Source: Gammaproteobacteria bacterium (GTDB taxonomy: Bacteria > Pseudomonadota > Gammaproteobacteria > Thiohalobacterales > Thiohalobacteraceae). Taken from it: a stretch of DNA of 64,000 nt. The stretch covers positions 12,343 through 76,342 of the forward strand of contig JAHJQQ010000034.1 of NCBI GenBank assembly GCA_018819175.1, given 5' to 3'. The translations under genes were made by a program, and so were the position numbers. Below the pieces are notes generated by a model, which searched no databases, had not been told where the DNA came from, and saw only the letters and a list, made by a program, of their open reading frames with translations. Position 1 is the first letter of the stretch; the number at the start of each line of letters is the position of its first letter. This document shows positions 8,746-15,957 of the stretch, one piece after another.

Positions 8746-9306
8746 TTAGAGACTCTCTTTCCATTTGATGGAACAGCCCATGCTGGGAATTTGCTCCACG
8801 GGGCCATGGCCGGTACGGGCAACCTCCAGCATGGCTTCATATAGATCACGGCGCGCATCCGCCGGTGCCGTCTGCTTGCGACTGGCATCCAGGCGACCGC
8901 GGTATTGCAAAGCTAAATCTTTGTTATATCCGAAAAAATCCGGCGTACACACAGCCCCGTAGGCCTTGGCAACGGCTTGCGTCTCGTCCAATAAATAAGG
9001 AAAAGGAAAATCCAGTGCCTGCGCGATCTGCCTCATGTTATCGAACGAATCTTCCGGGTATTCGGTCGGATCGTTGGACATGATGGCGACACTGTTGACA
9101 CCCTGCACCTGCAACTCGCGGGTATCGCGGATGAGACGGTCGAGCACGGCCTTCACATAGGGACAATGATTGCAGATGAACATCACCAGCAGACCACGCT
9201 TGCCACGGCAGGCCTCCAGGTTCCAGACCTGTCCATCCACGCCGGGCAAGGCGAAATCTATCGCTGGCCGACCAAAATCACAGACCGGGGTTTCCAGGCT
9301 CACCAT
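8746..9306 (-). CDS. Thioredoxin-fold (AhpC/TSA-type redoxin) protein
   Basis: The 186-residue protein has the redoxin fold pattern: a substrate-cap start (FGRPAIDFALPGVDG), then FICNHCPYVK with the CxxC pair C45/C48, and a conserved cis-proline-like TPDFF further on. The family is often annotated as thioredoxin family protein and handles thiol-disulfide exchange. There is no signal peptide, so it acts in the cytoplasm. CNHC is not the thioredoxin WCGPC motif, so the substrate is unknown. It heads a two-gene unit with the 142-aa protein and is divergent from metK. Confidence 0.85.
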   Translation of the reverse strand: MVSLETPVCDFGRPAIDFALPGVDGQVWNLEACRGKRGLLVMFICNHCPYVKAVLDRLIRDTRELQVQGVNSVAIMSNDPTEYPEDSFDNMRQIAQALDFPFPYLLDETQAVAKAYGAVCTPDFFGYNKDLALQYRGRLDASRKQTAPADARRDLYEAMLEVARTGHGPVEQIPSMGCSIKWKESL

Positions 9307-9473
9307 GGCGGCTCCTTCTCCTCAAACAGTAGGTTGCTGACCGAACTAAGACGCTCAGTATAAAACGATCCATCCCGAACATCCCCCACGAAGCACCAGG
9401 GCTCGCGCCCAAGGCCGGATGCCAGTAAACTTGGCCGCCTTTACAATTATCACTATTCAGGAACGGTACGCGC

Positions 9474-10637
9474 ATGAGTCAAGATTATCTGTTCACCTCA
9501 GAATCGGTATCCGAAGGCCATCCGGACAAAATGGCCGACCAGATCTCGGACGCCATTCTGGACGCCATCATCGACCAAGACCCGCATGCGCGTGTGGCCT
9601 GCGAAACGCTGACCAAGACCGGCATGGTCGTGCTGGCCGGCGAGATCACCACTCAGGCCAAGGGCATAGAGTACGAACGCATTGTGCGCGATGTCGTCAA
9701 TGACATCGGCTACACCAGCTCCGACATCGGCTTCGACGGCACCACCTGCGCCATGCTCAACGCGCTTGGTCAGCAGTCGCCCGACATCAATCAGGGCGTG
9801 GACCGTGGCGACCGCGAAAACCAGGGCGCGGGCGACCAGGGCCTGATGTTCGGCTACGCGACCAACGAAACCGACGTGCTGATGCCGGCGCCGATCAATT
9901 ACGCGCATCGCCTGGTGCGCCGTCAGGCGGAAGTACGCAAGAACGGCGAGCTGCCCTGGCTGCGTCCGGATGCCAAATCCCAGGTCACATTCCGTTACGA
10001 AAACGGTCGTCCGGTCGCCTGCGACGCGGTGGTGTTGTCGACCCAGCATTCGCCCGACATCTCGGACAAAGATCTGAAAGATGCCGTGATGGACATGATC
10101 ATCAAACCGATCCTGCCCGCGGAATGGCTGCATAAGGACACCCAGTACCATATCAATCCAACGGGCAAGTTCGTCATCGGCGGCCCCATGGGTGACTGCG
10201 GCCTGACCGGTCGCAAGATCATCGTCGACACCTACGGCGGCATGGCCCGTCACGGCGGCGGCGCGTTCTCCGGCAAGGATCCGTCCAAGGTGGATCGTTC
10301 CGCCGCCTATGCGGGCCGTTATGTGGCGAAGAATATTGTCGCTGCGGGACTTGCCGAACGCTGCGAGATTCAGATTTCCTACGCCATCGGCGTGGCCGAA
10401 CCGACCTCGATCAGCGTCGAGACGTTCGGTACCAACAAGGTCGACAATGCATTGATCGTGAAACTGGTGCGCGAGCATTTTGATCTGCGCCCCTGGGGCA
10501 TCATCACCATGCTCGATCTGCTGCGGCCGATCTATCGCCAGACCGCCAGCTACGGGCATTTCGGTCGCGAAGATATCGACCTGCCGTGGGAACGTACCGA
10601 CAAGGCCGACATGCTGCGCGAAGGCGCGGGGCTTTAA
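9474..10637 (+). CDS. metK: S-adenosylmethionine synthetase
   Basis: It makes S-adenosylmethionine from methionine and ATP in the cytosol. The 387 residues are standard. H16 and D18 in EGHPDKMADQ bind ATP and magnesium; GAGDQGLMFGYATNE is the family signature, and GGGAFSGKDPSKVDRSAAY is the second signature. It starts the plus-strand S-adenosylmethionine-cycle run metK-ahcY-metF. I looked for a SAM riboswitch in the 167-bp leader and could not make one out. Confidence 0.97.
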   Translation: MSQDYLFTSESVSEGHPDKMADQISDAILDAIIDQDPHARVACETLTKTGMVVLAGEITTQAKGIEYERIVRDVVNDIGYTSSDIGFDGTTCAMLNALGQQSPDINQGVDRGDRENQGAGDQGLMFGYATNETDVLMPAPINYAHRLVRRQAEVRKNGELPWLRPDAKSQVTFRYENGRPVACDAVVLSTQHSPDISDKDLKDAVMDMIIKPILPAEWLHKDTQYHINPTGKFVIGGPMGDCGLTGRKIIVDTYGGMARHGGGAFSGKDPSKVDRSAAYAGRYVAKNIVAAGLAERCEIQISYAIGVAEPTSISVETFGTNKVDNALIVKLVREHFDLRPWGIITMLDLLRPIYRQTASYGHFGREDIDLPWERTDKADMLREGAGL

Positions 10638-10644
10638 ACTCTAT

Positions 10645-10733
10645 TAGCCACGGAAAACACGGACATGAAAACAACCCCTTCATGTTTGTTGCCTTAATTT
10701 ATATCTGTGTTTTCAGTGTAGTCCGTGGCTAAG
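10645..10733. repeat. Inverted repeat between metK and ahcY
   Basis: The arms begin TTAGCCACGGA on the left (10645) and, reverse-complemented, TTAGCCACGGACTACACTGA from the right (ending 10733). The left arm repeats a 9-nt unit, CACGGAAAA then CACGGACAT. The match is imperfect beyond 11 bp. It sits directly before the ahcY riboswitch and resembles the element in the pyrR-pyrB spacer. Confidence 0.7.
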
Positions 10734-10750
10734 AAATAATTTTTCATTTC

Positions 10751-10823
10751 CCTCTCCGAGGAGCGCTGCAACAGGGTCTTCCCTGCCAGGCTCGGAGAGA
10801 GACCCGCAACAACCGCGCTCGTT
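10751..10823 (+). promoter_or_regulatory. SAH riboswitch controlling ahcY
   Basis: The leader shows the known S-adenosylhomocysteine riboswitch layout. P1 pairs CTCTCCGAG (10752-10760) with CTCGGAGAG (10791-10799). A small P2 hairpin (GGG-TCTT-CCC) lies inside, with conserved GCTGCAAC and GCCAGGCTCGG around it. A pseudoknot can form between GAGCGC (10761-10766) and GCGCTC (10815-10820). The start codon is only 23 nt beyond the pseudoknot, which suggests ligand binding exposes or extends the ribosome site. High SAH would then raise hydrolase expression, as known for this class. Confidence 0.93.
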
Positions 10824-10842
10824 CTGTAATGGAGTCATTTAC

Positions 10843-12264
10843 ATGAACGCAGTAACCGATCCGAAGTTCACCGATTACAAAGTCGCCGACATCAGCCAAG
10901 CCAGCTGGGGCCGCAAGGAAATCTCCATCGCCGAAACCGAGATGCCCGGCCTGATGGCGTTGTGCGAAGAGTTCGGCAAAGCCAAACCGCTCAAGGGCGC
11001 GCGTATCACCGGCTCGCTGCACATGACCATTCAGACGGCCGTGCTGATCGAGACGCTGGTCAAACTCGGCGCCGAAGTGCGCTGGGCCTCCTGCAATATT
11101 TTCTCGACGCAAGATCACGCCGCCGCCGCGATTGCCGCCGCCGGCGTGCCGGTGTTCGCCTGGAAGGGTGAGACGCTGGAAGAATACTGGTGGTGCACCG
11201 AGCAGGCGCTGACCTGGCCGGATGGCAAAGGCCCGAACATGATCCTGGATGATGGCGGCGACGCCACCATGCTGGTGCACAAGGGCACCGAATATGAAAC
11301 CGCCGGTAAGGTGCCGGAGGCCAAGGCCAATGCCAACGAAGAATGGAAAGTGTTCCTGAAGCTGGTCAAGCAGAGCATGGCCGCCGATCCGAAGAAGTGG
11401 ACCAACATCGGTAAATCCGTCAAGGGCGTCACCGAAGAAACAACCACTGGCGTGCATCGCCTGTATCAGATGCAGGAACGTGGCGAACTGCTGTGGCCCG
11501 CGATGAATGTCAACGACTCGGTCACCAAGAGTAAATTCGACAACCTGTACGGCTGCCGTGAATCCTTGCTCGACGGTATCAAGCGCGCGACCGACGTGAT
11601 GATCGCTGGCAAAATTTGTGTAGTGCTCGGTTACGGCGACGTCGGCAAAGGCTGCGCACAGGCCTTCCGCGGCATGGGCGCAACCACCTGGGTGACCGAA
11701 ATCGACCCGATCTGCGCACTGCAGGCGGCGATGGAAGGTTATCGTGTCGTGACCATGGATGAGGCCTGCAAACTGGGCGACATCTTCGTCACTACCACCG
11801 GTAACGAGAACGTCATCGTCCACGACCACATGGCAGCGATGAAGGATCAGGCCATCGTCTGCAATATCGGTCACTTCGATTCCGAAATCGACATCGCTTC
11901 CCTGGAAAAATACCAGTGGGAAGAAATCAAGCCGCAGGTCGATCACGTCATCTTCCCCGATGGCAAGCGCATCATCATCCTCGCCAAGGGTCGCCTGGTG
12001 AATCTCGGTTGCGCCACCGGCCATCCGAGCTTTGTGATGTCGGCCTCCTTCACCAATCAAGTGATGGCACAGATGGAGCTGTTCGGCCGTGGTGAAAACT
12101 ACGAGAAGAAGGTCTATGTACTGCCCAAGATCCTCGACGAGAAGGTCGCACGCCTGCATTTGAAGAAGATCGGCGTCAACCTGACCCAGCTGTCGAAGGA
12201 GCAGGCCGATTACATCGGCGTGCCGGTGGAAGGCCCATACAAGCCTAATCACTATCGGTATTAA
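10843..12264 (+). CDS. ahcY: Adenosylhomocysteinase (SAH hydrolase)
   Basis: It splits S-adenosylhomocysteine into adenosine and homocysteine, relieving product inhibition of methyltransferases. The 473 residues include the longer central insert usual in Proteobacteria. Bound NAD is contacted by VVLGYGDVGKGCAQAF; the substrate site includes TGSLHMTIQTAVL and the DNIGHFD-type segment CNIGHFDSEID; the C-terminus PYKPNHYRY reaches the partner's cofactor. GGAG lies about 9 nt before the ATG, just downstream of an SAH riboswitch. It sits between metK and metF. Confidence 0.97.
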   Translation: MNAVTDPKFTDYKVADISQASWGRKEISIAETEMPGLMALCEEFGKAKPLKGARITGSLHMTIQTAVLIETLVKLGAEVRWASCNIFSTQDHAAAAIAAAGVPVFAWKGETLEEYWWCTEQALTWPDGKGPNMILDDGGDATMLVHKGTEYETAGKVPEAKANANEEWKVFLKLVKQSMAADPKKWTNIGKSVKGVTEETTTGVHRLYQMQERGELLWPAMNVNDSVTKSKFDNLYGCRESLLDGIKRATDVMIAGKICVVLGYGDVGKGCAQAFRGMGATTWVTEIDPICALQAAMEGYRVVTMDEACKLGDIFVTTTGNENVIVHDHMAAMKDQAIVCNIGHFDSEIDIASLEKYQWEEIKPQVDHVIFPDGKRIIILAKGRLVNLGCATGHPSFVMSASFTNQVMAQMELFGRGENYEKKVYVLPKILDEKVARLHLKKIGVNLTQLSKEQADYIGVPVEGPYKPNHYRY

Positions 12265-12287
12265 TACCTTTAGCTACAGGCTAGTTT

Positions 12288-12494
12288 GAACCGCCAAGGC
12301 GCGGGGCGCCGAGAAAAGACGTATTGGAACCGCAAAGGCGCAGAGGCGCAAAGAAAAACGGATAAATGTGAAAAACCTTTCAGTGATGATCACTGGAATT
12401 GCCAACACATTATTCTGCAGTTCTTTTTTACTATTTTCTTTGCGCCTCTGCGCCTTTGCGGTTCGATTCTGAATTTCTTGGCGTCTTGGCGGTT
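12288..12494. repeat. Nested pair of inverted repeats between ahcY and metF
   Basis: The inner palindrome is perfect over 31 bp: arms 12327-12357 and 12434-12464, built of GCAAAGGC, GCAGAGGC, GCAAAGAA. It lies inside a second, imperfect one with arms starting AACCGCCAAG at 12289 and ending at 12494. The outer arms differ in length by about one 8-nt unit. The two are related to each other and to the palindromes at 407-622 and 55322-55471. Nothing else is recognisable in the 238-bp spacer. Confidence 0.88.
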
Positions 12495-12502
12495 AATTAC
12501 TC

Positions 12503-13357
12503 ATGCAATCCCAACAAAACTATCCGCGCGTCTTCAGCTTTGAATTTTTTCCTCCCAAATCCGACGAGGGTGCGGAGAAATTGCGCGTTGTGCGCAGCGA
12601 GCTGGCGGCGCTCAAACCACGCTTCTTTTCGGTGACCTTCGGCGCCGGCGGCTCCACCCGCGACCGCACCTTCGACACCGTCATCGAGATTCAACGCGAT
12701 TCCGGCATCGACGCCGCACCGCATCTGTCCTGCATCGGCTCGACCAAAGATAACATTCGCGAACTGCTCAGCGCCTATCGTGAGGCCGGCATCTGTCAAA
12801 TCGTCGCGCTACGTGGCGACATGCCCTCGGGCATGCGTGAAGCCGGCGAATTCCGCTATGCCAACGAACTGGTGGAATTCATTCGCGCCGAGACCGGCAA
12901 GCATTTCCATATCGAAGTTGCCGCCTACCCGGAATTCCATCCACAGGCAGCCAATGCCCAAAAGGATCTGCTGAACTTCAAGCGCAAGGTCGAGGCCGGC
13001 GCCGACAGCGCGATCACTCAGTACTTTTACAACCCTTACGCCTATTTCCGTTTTGTCGACAGCTGCGAAAAACTGGGTGTCGACCTGCCCATCGTGCCAG
13101 GCATCATGCCGATCACCAATTACACGCAACTCGCCCGTTTTTCGGATGCCTGTGGCGCGGAATTGCCACGCTGGATTCGTAAACGCCTGGAAAGTTTTGG
13201 CGACGATAAAGACTCCATCCGCGCCTTTGGCGAGGACGTCGTTACCGAAATGTGCGGCATCCTGCTGGAGCAGGGCGCGCCAGGCCTGCACTTTTACACC
13301 ATGAATGTCACTGGGCCGACAATGGCACTATGGAAGAACCTGGGGCTGGGCGAATAA
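12503..13357 (+). CDS. metF: 5,10-methylenetetrahydrofolate reductase
   Basis: This FAD enzyme reduces methylene-THF to methyl-THF, the methyl donor for methionine synthesis. The 284 residues show SFEFFPPKSDEG at 10-21, the flavin-site segments VTFGAGGSTRD and ALRGDMPSG, and QYFYNPYAYFRF. Length is typical of bacterial MetF. With metK and ahcY it completes most of the methyl cycle; the methionine synthase itself is not in the window. Confidence 0.96.
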   Translation: MQSQQNYPRVFSFEFFPPKSDEGAEKLRVVRSELAALKPRFFSVTFGAGGSTRDRTFDTVIEIQRDSGIDAAPHLSCIGSTKDNIRELLSAYREAGICQIVALRGDMPSGMREAGEFRYANELVEFIRAETGKHFHIEVAAYPEFHPQAANAQKDLLNFKRKVEAGADSAITQYFYNPYAYFRFVDSCEKLGVDLPIVPGIMPITNYTQLARFSDACGAELPRWIRKRLESFGDDKDSIRAFGEDVVTEMCGILLEQGAPGLHFYTMNVTGPTMALWKNLGLGE

Positions 13358-13365
13358 CCCATTTC

Positions 13366-13467
13366 AACCCGAAGGCACAGAAGGCGCGCGAAGTAATGCT
13401 CTAAACGAATCTCGCACTGTTACACTGATCAGGCTTGACCTTCGCGCGCCTTCTGCGCCTTCGTGTT
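13366..13467. repeat. Inverted repeat between metF and rsmE
   Basis: Arms 13366-13393 and 13440-13467 match at 26 of 28 positions. The units read CGAAGGCA, CAGAAGGC, GCGCGAAG, the same 8-nt rhythm as the ahcY-metF palindromes. The 46-nt loop has no other feature. Confidence 0.82.
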
Positions 13468-13501
13468 AAACGCTTTTGACTTTTGGCCGCCACTCCCGAC
13501 C

Positions 13502-14236
13502 ATGTCTACACCGCGAATCTATTTACCCATTCATCTCAGTACCGGCAGCGAAGTCGCACTGGACGCGCGTGCGGTCGGGCACGTGGTACGCGTACTACGG
13601 CTACGCGTCGGCGACAACATCATGCTGTTCAATGGTGATGGCAATGATTATGCTGCAGAGTTAGTTGACGTCCGCAAGGATCATGCACTCTGTCGCATAC
13701 ATAATTATAAGACTCTCACCACCGAATCGCCGCTGATGATCGAGCTGGCGCAGGGTATCTCGCGCGGCGAACGCATGGACTACACCATCCAGAAAGCCGT
13801 TGAGATGGGCGTGCAACGCATCATTCCGCTCAGCACCGAACGCAGTCAGGTAAAGCTTAGCGGCGAACGCGAGGAGAAGCGCCTGCAGCACTGGCAAGGC
13901 ATCATCCTGCATGCCTGCGAACAAAGCGGTCGCAACCAAATACCCGAACTTTTACCGGTGCAGCGGCTTGATCAATGGCTGAATAACCGGACCGCAGTCA
14001 CGCATGCCTTGTTTCTCGATCCGGAAGGTAGTGTGAGTGTTGGCAATCTGAATGCACCGGTAGCCAGCTTGAGCCTGTTGGTCGGCCCAGAGGGCGGCCT
14101 GAGCGCTAAAGAACGTGAGCTTGCAATCTCGGAAGGATATCTGCGTCTGCGACTAGGTCCACGCATTCTGCGCACGGAAACCGCCGCACTCGCCGCGCTG
14201 GCCGCAATACAAGCCATTTGGGGTGATTTACATTGA
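13502..14236 (+). CDS. rsmE: 16S rRNA m3U1498 methyltransferase
   Basis: RsmE methylates N3 of U1498 in 16S rRNA, in the ribosomal decoding region. The 244-residue protein has an N-terminal PUA-like part (HVVRVLRLRVGDNIMLFNGDG) and a SPOUT trefoil-knot domain with the SAM-binding loops LLVGPEGGLSAKE and LRLGPRILRTETA. I use the ATG at 13502 (MSTPRIYLP), because an upstream GTG would add 13 residues encoded by the palindromic spacer. It ends 14 bp before a strong terminator shared with the convergent pilus chemosensory operon. Confidence 0.93.
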   Translation: MSTPRIYLPIHLSTGSEVALDARAVGHVVRVLRLRVGDNIMLFNGDGNDYAAELVDVRKDHALCRIHNYKTLTTESPLMIELAQGISRGERMDYTIQKAVEMGVQRIIPLSTERSQVKLSGEREEKRLQHWQGIILHACEQSGRNQIPELLPVQRLDQWLNNRTAVTHALFLDPEGSVSVGNLNAPVASLSLLVGPEGGLSAKERELAISEGYLRLRLGPRILRTETAALAALAAIQAIWGDLH

Positions 14237-14249
14237 ACTCTGCACTAAA

Positions 14250-14281
14250 ACAAAAAGGCCCCGCGTGCGAGGCCTTTTTGT
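14250..14281. terminator. Bidirectional rho-independent terminator after rsmE
   Basis: AAAAAGGCC (14252-14260) pairs with GGCCTTTTT (14271-14279) with a short C/G-rich loop. The A-run and T-run let it work in both directions, so it could serve rsmE on the plus strand and chpC on the minus strand. Confidence 0.88.
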
Positions 14282-14295
14282 TTTCAATGTTGCTT

Positions 14296-14380
14296 TAGCC
14301 TGCATTTCTCACCGCTGTTCGTCGCGAGACGGTTCCAGGGCACGGCGCAGCAGTAGAACGGTGGTGAGAAATGCAGGCTA
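14296..14380. mobile_element. MITE-like palindromic element (85 bp)
   Basis: Terminal inverted repeats of 25 bp (14296-14320 and 14356-14380) match at 23 positions and begin TAGCCTGCATTTCTCACC. TA dinucleotides mark both outer edges. The 35-bp centre has no coding capacity. It looks like the two ends of an insertion sequence joined together; no transposase is present. It lies in the convergent gap between rsmE and chpC. Confidence 0.6.
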
Positions 14381-14391
14381 GCAATCTGCGC

Positions 14392-14862
14392 TCAAGCCAC
14401 TTGCTTCCAGGTCGCCGCAACGGCTGTCTCCAGTGCATCGAGATCCGGAATAATGGCCTGTATTTCACCGATCTGTACTTGCGACAGCGCACCCTCTAGC
14501 ACGTCACCAGAAATTTCCTGCAACGCATCGGGATTCACCCGTCTGAGCTGCGGAATGCCGGCCGTCACCAGCGCATAGAACTCCAGCCCGCTATTGCGCT
14601 GCACCGTGTTGAATACAACGATTCTCGCCTGAGTCAGTCCCTTACCCGTGTCGATTCCGTTCAATCGATCATATGAAATCAGGGGGATATTTTTCCCGCG
14701 CCAGCTGATACTCCCGAGCAACCACTCAGGCGCGTCATCGATCGCCCGTGGACGGGTATAGGGCATAACCTCTGCAACAGCTACATTCGGCAGTAGCAGA
14801 TTACGATCCTGCATCGGAACAATCAGCGTACGAATTGTGTCCAGTACATTGCTTAACATCAT
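14392..14862 (-). CDS. chpC: CheW-like adaptor ChpC of the pilus chemosensory system
   Basis: ChpC is the second, accessory CheW-type adaptor of the Pil-Chp pathway. The 156 residues form a CheW domain (LIVPMQDRNLLLPNVAVAEVMPY, then WLLGSISWRGKNIPLISYD). AGGAG precedes the two adjacent ATGs at the start. It is the last gene of the pilGHIJK-chpABC operon, 30 bp beyond chpB, as in Pseudomonas aeruginosa. Its position supports the assignment more than the sequence does, since CheW domains are similar. Confidence 0.85.
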   Translation of the reverse strand: MMLSNVLDTIRTLIVPMQDRNLLLPNVAVAEVMPYTRPRAIDDAPEWLLGSISWRGKNIPLISYDRLNGIDTGKGLTQARIVVFNTVQRNSGLEFYALVTAGIPQLRRVNPDALQEISGDVLEGALSQVQIGEIQAIIPDLDALETAVAATWKQVA

Positions 14863-14892
14863 TGCTCTCCTGAATAATGTTGGCCTGCGTCC

Positions 14893-15957
14893 TTAGAGCG
14901 CGCCAGCCTGTTCCCCTACCTGCATTGCCAATTGTGCTGCGAGCTGCTCCGGCGTTCCGCTGAAGCTGACCTCGCTTCGTTTGCGTGTCGCATCCGGCAT
15001 GCTGCTGATCACGCAGCTTTCGGCGTCTTGCGCCCACACTTGCCCACCCGCTTCGTTGATGGCCTTGGCACCGACCGCACCATCCTCACCCATGCCGCTG
15101 AAAATAATGGCGCCTGAATGATTGCCGTAGCAGCGCGCAACTTCTTCCATCACTTCGTCGATACAGGGCTTATAGGGGCCGCGTATCGGTTCATCCGTTA
15201 AATCAACCATTCCGGTTTCGCTCAAACGAAAACGTTTATCGACCGGCACCAGAACCACTTCCCGCATGCGCAGCGTGCGACCAGCCTCGGCTGGCATGAC
15301 ACGGACTGCCGCGACCCGATCCAACTGCCCGGCCAGCAATTCAACAAACGGCTTGCCGATATGCTGCGCAATCACGAAGCCGATAGGGAGCGTATCCGGC
15401 AAGCTGCTCAAAAACTGTTTCAATGCCTGCGGCCCACCTAAGGATGAACCCAGCACCCAGACTGTTTGCGCAGGAGCGGCACGTTCAAGTTCAGGACTGA
15501 CCACTCGCAGCGCCGGACGTTGCGGTGTCGCGCGCGTAAGCTGCGCAGGCTCTACAATGTCCTGTTCGGTTTCGACCTGAGGAGATACTTCTTCCACGGC
15601 CGTCTCGGCAGGTTCAGGCGAATCGCGCCGTTGCACTAATCCTGACAGCTTGGCAATAAGCTTGCGTCCCCAGCCACCGCCACCTGGCACACCACCTTCA
15701 TTGAATAGTATCGGGACTGTTGAACGTTCAATGAGTGCCTCAAGATGATCCATATCGAGGCTGGTCTCATCGCCCAGATTTACCAGTAATACATCAATCA
15801 GCTCAGCAGTAACTTTTTCCGGATCATAGTCACGAATCGTCTGATCCAGAATTACGGTTAGTCCATTCGTCTCCAGCAGCGCCTTAAGATCTCTTCCCTG
15901 CGTCTCACGGTCAGCAATTAATGCAACGCGCAATGCACGAGGCGGCGCATTACCCAT
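14893..15957 (-). CDS. chpB: Protein-glutamate methylesterase ChpB (CheB-type)
   Basis: It removes methyl groups from the pilus chemoreceptor. The C-terminal CheB domain (about 165-350) has the triad S172 (GSSLGG), H199 (AQHIGKPF) and D292 (GMGEDGA). The N-terminal 110 residues resemble a response-regulator fold (RVALIADRETQ, VLLVNLGDE, VPILF) but carry N60 where the phosphorylated aspartate should be, and one acidic residue of the usual pair is missing. Phosphorylation control is therefore probably lost. A flexible acidic linker joins the two parts. The start overlaps the end of chpA by 8 bp, indicating translational coupling. Confidence 0.88.
   Translation of the reverse strand: MGNAPPRALRVALIADRETQGRDLKALLETNGLTVILDQTIRDYDPEKVTAELIDVLLVNLGDETSLDMDHLEALIERSTVPILFNEGGVPGGGGWGRKLIAKLSGLVQRRDSPEPAETAVEEVSPQVETEQDIVEPAQLTRATPQRPALRVVSPELERAAPAQTVWVLGSSLGGPQALKQFLSSLPDTLPIGFVIAQHIGKPFVELLAGQLDRVAAVRVMPAEAGRTLRMREVVLVPVDKRFRLSETGMVDLTDEPIRGPYKPCIDEVMEEVARCYGNHSGAIIFSGMGEDGAVGAKAINEAGGQVWAQDAESCVISSMPDATRKRSEVSFSGTPEQLAAQLAMQVGEQAGAL

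Noticed and set aside
8307..8888. Longer start for the 142-aa protein
   Set aside because: The extension would overlap the end of the redoxin gene by 143 bp in another frame and its added residues look like out-of-frame translation.
9307..9473. Possible SAM riboswitch before metK
   Set aside because: I tried to fit the SAM-I, SAM-II and SAH cores to the leader and found no conserved stem or core sequence.
10744..12252. 502-codon open frame on the minus strand
   Set aside because: Antisense to ahcY and its riboswitch; low-complexity His/Asp/Gly composition and no domain.
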